Shown one piece after another: positions 60,441 to 64,000 of a DNA stretch of 64,000 bases. Within the stretch, counting starts at the first letter, position 1; every line of letters begins with the position of its first letter. Made by a program: the position numbers and the translations under genes. The notes beneath the pieces were generated by a model. It saw only the letters and a program-made list of their open reading frames with translations. It was not told the DNA's origin and did not search any database. The stretch is from Candidatus Poribacteria bacterium. GTDB taxonomy: Bacteria > Poribacteria > WGA-4E > WGA-3G. Location of the stretch: the NCBI GenBank assembly GCA_022827885.1, contig JAJEIP010000137.1:1-64000 (forward strand). The letters are read 5' to 3'.

Positions 60441-62217
60441 CCTCAATGCGAATCTGTTGGTTGGGTTTGACATTCTTGCGTGTGCTGACAGCACCACTGG
60501 GCCACTTCACTTCAACCGTGTCGATAAGGGTATCGTCATCTATCCCGAAGATGGCAGTAAGTTCGCTCTGTGAACAGTAACTGGAGCCGCTCTTGACTGT
60601 GTGGGTCTGTGTTCCCAACGCCGAGGTTATGCGGATTTGCGCGCCGATGCCGTCGCGATTGCTCGTTTGTCCGACGAGCTGAATCTTGATCCACCCCTTG
60701 CGGTTACCACCGTCGTTTCGGAAGAGATATGCGGGTCCGTTGGAGGTCGTAACGAGCAGATCCCAGTCTCCGTCGTTGTCGATATCGCCGTAGGCGCCGC
60801 CTCTGCCAACCATTGGCTTTGCCAAGTCCGTGCCGACTTGATGCAGCACATCGGTGAATTTGCCTTGGGAGTCGTTATGAAATAGATGCGGGGGTTGGGC
60901 GTAAGTAACTTGCGTCTGGATGGCGTTGATGTCGGTTTCGACGTGTCCGTTAGCGGTGAAAATGTCGAGGTTACCGTCGAGGTCGAAGTCGAAGAAGAAG
61001 CACGCGAAGGTAAGCGTCAATAGGGTGACATTTCCGATATGCGCAGCAGGGGCATCGTCGATGAAAAAATCGCCTTCGTTGTGATAGAGGTTGAGCATTT
61101 CGTTGGAAAAGTTGCCAATAACGAGGCTCTCTCTGCCGGTGTGATCATAATCTGCGGCGTCGATACCCATTGCGCCGGTTGCGACACCGCTTTCGTTATA
61201 AGCGATTCCTGCGAGCATTCCACTTTCGATGAAAGTCCCATCTCCGTTGTTTTGATAGAGTTTATTGGGTTGTGTGTCGTTCGCCTCGAAGATGTCCGGT
61301 AAGCCATCGGCGTTGTAGTCGAAGATGCAAACACCGAGGGATTTACTCGTGTTGTCCTCAATCCGTGCGATACGGGAGACATCGGCGAAGGTGCCGTCCC
61401 CCCGATTTCTGAAGAGTTTGCTGGACTGACCTGTGTAGGATTCAGGGGTGCAGTAGGATTTGTTGATGCCGTCGAGGGTACAAAACAGATCGTTTTCGAT
61501 ACTCCATTCGACATAGTTGGCGACGTAAACATCGAGGTGTCCGTCCTTGTTGTAATCGAACCATGCGCAGCTTGTACCGAAACCGGGGTTATCGATACCG
61601 GCGGCTTCCGTAACGTCGACAAAGGTGCCGTCACCCCTGTTTTGGAAGAGCCGATCGGTTTCAAGGGTGCTGATATAGATATCTGGGTCGCCGTCGTTAT
61701 CGTAATCCGCAACGGCGACACCCATCCCGTAAAGGGGTATGGCAAGCCCTGCGGTTTCCGTGACATCCGTGAAGGTACCATCTTGGTCGTTGCGATAGAG
61801 TGCCAGGGTTTGCCGCTTCTGGGTTGCGTTGCCTTCCCAATCCTTTCCATTGACGAGCAGGATGTCCTGCCAACCGTCGGTGTTATAGTCGATGAAGGCG
61901 CATCCGGATCCCATGGTTTCGGGGAGGTATTTCTTGCCGAAGGCACCCGTGTTATGGGCGAAGTTGATGCCTGCTTCGTGTGTGATGTCGGTGAATTGCG
62001 GCAGAGGTTGTGCAAAGGCGTTAAGGGAGATGAGGAGGCAGCAACAAAATAGAAAAACCCCGATGGAAGGCTTTTGGGTGGCAGAAAGGAAGAATGGAAG
62101 GGGAGACACCCCAACCTTCCAACCTTCCAACCTTCCAACCTTCCATTCCTGTGACTTCCATTTTCCTAATTGTAGGAACGAGCGAATCTGATTCATCACT
62201 TTTGGATCGGAATCCAT
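60433..62217 (-). CDS. secreted FG-GAP/ASPIC-UnbV protein
   Basis: About 594 residues. The start is uncertain: 62217 has GGAGG close by, 62196 overlaps the previous stop as TGATG, and 62232 is also in frame. A signal peptide ([15 protein letters not shown]) begins about 45 residues in. Then repeated FG-GAP/VCBS blocks with calcium loops ([43 protein letters not shown]), and a C-terminal UnbV/ASPIC domain ([38 protein letters not shown]). Likely an integrin-like beta-propeller outside the cell. No W-G tail. The first 45 residues contain four copies of an 8-bp repeat and may be non-native. Confidence 0.83.
   Translation of the reverse strand: MDSDPKVMNQIRSFLQLGKWKSQEWKVGRLEGWKVGVSPLPFFLSATQKPSIGVFLFCCCLLISLNAFAQPLPQFTDITHEAGINFAHNTGAFGKKYLPETMGSGCAFIDYNTDGWQDILLVNGKDWEGNATQKRQTLALYRNDQDGTFTDVTETAGLAIPLYGMGVAVADYDNDGDPDIYISTLETDRLFQNRGDGTFVDVTEAAGIDNPGFGTSCAWFDYNKDGHLDVYVANYVEWSIENDLFCTLDGINKSYCTPESYTGQSSKLFRNRGDGTFADVSRIARIEDNTSKSLGVCIFDYNADGLPDIFEANDTQPNKLYQNNGDGTFIESGMLAGIAYNESGVATGAMGIDAADYDHTGRESLVIGNFSNEMLNLYHNEGDFFIDDAPAAHIGNVTLLTLTFACFFFDFDLDGNLDIFTANGHVETDINAIQTQVTYAQPPHLFHNDSQGKFTDVLHQVGTDLAKPMVGRGGAYGDIDNDGDWDLLVTTSNGPAYLFRNDGGNRKGWIKIQLVGQTSNRDGIGAQIRITSALGTQTHTVKSGSSYCSQSELTAIFGIDDDTLIDTVEVKWPSGAVSTRKNVKPNQQIRIEEF
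62113..62144. repeat. 8-bp tandem repeat, four copies
   Basis: AACCTTCC four times on the plus strand (GGAAGGTT on the minus, coding strand). It encodes [12 protein letters not shown] before the signal peptide of the ASPIC protein. Copy number changes by one unit would shift the frame. Confidence 0.85.
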
Positions 62218-63365
62218 CGATCCTCCTTCCATGAGGTTTGGATGGCAGTTTGCACGTCGGCAACTGCGGCGGCTTCCCGGAAACTTGGGTTTCCCTGTTT
62301 TCCTGTGTGGATGGCTTGCAAAAACTGGTAAGCTTCGATTGTCTTCAGATCATCATAACCTAATCCAACGGCGGGACCCGGATTAAAATAACTGTGAAAC
62401 GGGTGGCTCGGACCGCTTAATACGCGGGTGTATCCGTCCGGGTACCCCTCCTCGGCGGGTAGGTACACCTCAAGTTCATTCATCTGCTCAAAGTTCCAGC
62501 GCAAGGCACCCGCTGTCCCGTGCACCTCAAACGCCATTTCGCATTTTGGACCGGTGATAACCCGACACGCCTCCAGTGAGCCTCTGGTCCCGTTCTCAAA
62601 CCTGACCAATGCCCCGACATAATCTTCGTTCGTGACGGCAGCGGTTTCGCCATCTGTCCCGAGAGTGAAGTGTGTACCGGTACCTGCTGTTGCTACAGGA
62701 CGTTCCGGGATAAAGGTCTCGTGTTGTGAGACGACGCTGTCAATACGACCCACGATGAAGTGTGCCATGTCGATGACGTGAGAAAGTAGATCCCCCAACG
62801 TTCCCAATCCAGCGATTTCCTTCTGGAAACGCCATGAAAGGACTGCGCGTGGATGACTTGCGTAACCCGCGAAAAATCTACCGCGATAGTGGGTTAAAGT
62901 GCCGAGTTTTCCCTCTGAAATCAATTGATGTGCGTATTGAACGACGGGTGCCCATCTGTAGTTATAGCCGACACAGGTAACTACACCTGCCCGCTGTGCG
63001 GCGGCGTAGATTGCTTTCGTTTCCGCTGGGTTTCGTCCGACGGGTTTCTCACAGAAGACGTGTTTTCCTGCGGCTGTCGCTGCCTCGACGATCTCAAGGT
63101 GCATGCTGTTCGGTGCGGCGATGTTGACTACCTGTACGTCTTCATGATCTATGACGGGTCGGTAGTCAGTCGTTGTATGTTGAAATCCGAAGCGTGTTTT
63201 TGCTTCGGTTGTACGTTCGACAACATCATCCGCACAGATGATGAGCTTAGGCTGGAGAGGACTGTCATGGAACCGGTCATTAATTTGTTGATATGCGCGA
63301 GCATGCGTCATACCCATCCATCCCATGCCGATGATGCCAATGCCAACTGTCTGCTTGGTCTCCAT
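62196..63365 (-). CDS. Gfo/Idh/MocA-family oxidoreductase
   Basis: 389 residues. [20 protein letters not shown] (nucleotide loop), [34 protein letters not shown] (E-K-P) and a C-terminal domain with [17 protein letters not shown] (H-x-x-D). Longer than the other Gfo proteins here by about 40 residues. Its stop overlaps a possible ATG of the ASPIC gene, so the two may be coupled. Confidence 0.88.
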   Translation of the reverse strand: METKQTVGIGIIGMGWMGMTHARAYQQINDRFHDSPLQPKLIICADDVVERTTEAKTRFGFQHTTTDYRPVIDHEDVQVVNIAAPNSMHLEIVEAATAAGKHVFCEKPVGRNPAETKAIYAAAQRAGVVTCVGYNYRWAPVVQYAHQLISEGKLGTLTHYRGRFFAGYASHPRAVLSWRFQKEIAGLGTLGDLLSHVIDMAHFIVGRIDSVVSQHETFIPERPVATAGTGTHFTLGTDGETAAVTNEDYVGALVRFENGTRGSLEACRVITGPKCEMAFEVHGTAGALRWNFEQMNELEVYLPAEEGYPDGYTRVLSGPSHPFHSYFNPGPAVGLGYDDLKTIEAYQFLQAIHTGKQGNPSFREAAAVADVQTAIQTSWKEDRWIPIQK

Positions 63366-63381
63366 TTTGTGTGTGCCTTTC

Positions 63382-64000
63382 TTATTTCCTCTTCAGATGT
63401 CCCCATGTGGTTGCGAGTTTGCCTCGTGGTGCAACGGGGCGTGCTTTTCCAGGACCACCATTCGGAATATTTGTCCCTGTGATTTCGACATCATCAAAAC
63501 GGGCTTGTCCATTTACAACAAAGAACCCAGCTTTTCCAGATTTCAATGGATTAGGATCGGTCACGGTAAACACTTGGTCATTAATTTGAAACTCAAGTGT
63601 GCGGCGTGAGACAGAGGCACTCAGTTCATACCACTTATTTGCCTTGGGGATGAAATCGAACTCTCCAAGTTTTACACTTCGGGCTGGGGGTGGAAGTAAT
63701 TTTTGAATTGTGATGAAACCGAATTCTTTCCAGTCCGAAACAATCTGAAATAGATATAGAGAATTCTCCGTGTCGTCATAATGGAGTACAAGCCCCAAAT
63801 GCGGAAATTGTTCCTTAACTTCTGTTAGCTTTGCCCGGCAAGATATAGTATAGTTCTGCCAGGCAACATCACCTGTCACCCAAGCACTGAGTATGTTGCG
63901 TTCTGATGCTTCACCGACAGCTTCACCCCGATCAATCCACCATTCTTTTAGGTCCTGTCCTAGGGCTTCCCATTCTTGAGTATTCTTGTCCTCAAAGCTA
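63382..64000 (-). CDS. partial secreted LamG/DUF1080-like protein with WG tail
   Basis: Only the C-terminal 205 codons are inside the window; the frame remains open at the window's edge. The visible part is a concanavalin-like domain of the 3-keto-disaccharide hydrolase (DUF1080) or LamG kind ([73 protein letters not shown]). The end is [13 protein letters not shown], the clearest full copy of the shared tail together with that at 39771. The signal peptide would be outside the window. Next to the Gfo/Idh gene. Confidence 0.8.
   Translation of the reverse strand, partial: SFEDKNTQEWEALGQDLKEWWIDRGEAVGEASERNILSAWVTGDVAWQNYTISCRAKLTEVKEQFPHLGLVLHYDDTENSLYLFQIVSDWKEFGFITIQKLLPPPARSVKLGEFDFIPKANKWYELSASVSRRTLEFQINDQVFTVTDPNPLKSGKAGFFVVNGQARFDDVEITGTNIPNGGPGKARPVAPRGKLATTWGHLKRK

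Noticed and set aside
61017-62138. 373-codon open frame on the minus strand inside the ASPIC gene
   Set aside because: It overlaps the well-supported FG-GAP/ASPIC frame for its full length, is rich in Ser/Thr/Pro without any domain, and is an offset reading of the repeated calcium-loop codons.

Overview
The window looks like a piece of a Candidatus Poribacteria-type genome (marine or sponge-associated, Gram-negative, moderate G+C). This is inferred from gene content: six phytanoyl-CoA-dioxygenase-like genes, four Gfo/Idh/MocA oxidoreductases, two sugar-acid dehydratases of the enolase superfamily, LamG/kelch/FG-GAP secreted proteins, and dense short intergenic repeats. There is no rRNA gene to confirm it, one tRNA (Gln) and no CRISPR array.

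Layout. 1-7.7 kb: secreted Fn3 and LamG proteins, a peroxiredoxin-like lipoprotein gene with an in-frame UGA at its active site (probable selenoprotein), a Tat-exported DUF362 protein, and a lone PD-(D/E)XK-like protein. 7.9-17.5 kb: small-molecule enzymes (Dabb, alkaline-phosphatase/sulfatase fold, double metallo-beta-lactamase fold, VOC, PhyH), a kelch protein and a tandem pair of uncharacterised proteins. 17.6-25 kb: a dockerin protein with a type-IX-like C-terminal domain, then a repeat- and IS-rich island (IS605 end relic, TA-flanked MITE, transposase remnants, a small promoter-repeat-terminator unit). 25-31 kb: an ECF sigma factor fused to a thioredoxin-fold domain, two ABC-2 permeases and a dihaem membrane cytochrome. 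31-39 kb: two tandem PhyH pairs, a sugar-acid dehydratase, an oxidoreductase and a ThDP enzyme, apparently a catabolic region. 39-43 kb: two LamG proteins and an AAA ATPase plus PD-(D/E)XK-like gene pair that may be a defence module. 43-55 kb: catabolic oxidoreductases, then housekeeping genes argD, ispE, tRNA-Gln, rplY, amidase and pth on the minus strand. 55-64 kb: PhyH, an oxidoreductase gene whose 5' end is split by a TnpB-only IS605 element, nuclease-family relics, a TolB-like protein, an ASPIC/UnbV protein, another oxidoreductase and a partial secreted protein.

Most notable: (1) eight otherwise unrelated proteins, seven with a visible signal peptide, end in the same short tail around W-[GA]-x-[LI]-K, a candidate undescribed C-terminal sorting tag; (2) the in-frame UGA followed by a SECIS-like hairpin; (3) a TnpB element whose precise removal restores the oxidoreductase reading frame and Shine-Dalgarno/start; (4) a family of mobile-looking repeats that supply the Shine-Dalgarno leader of many genes or sit in frame inside coding regions. 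All functional statements come from reading motifs by eye; no database search was run.
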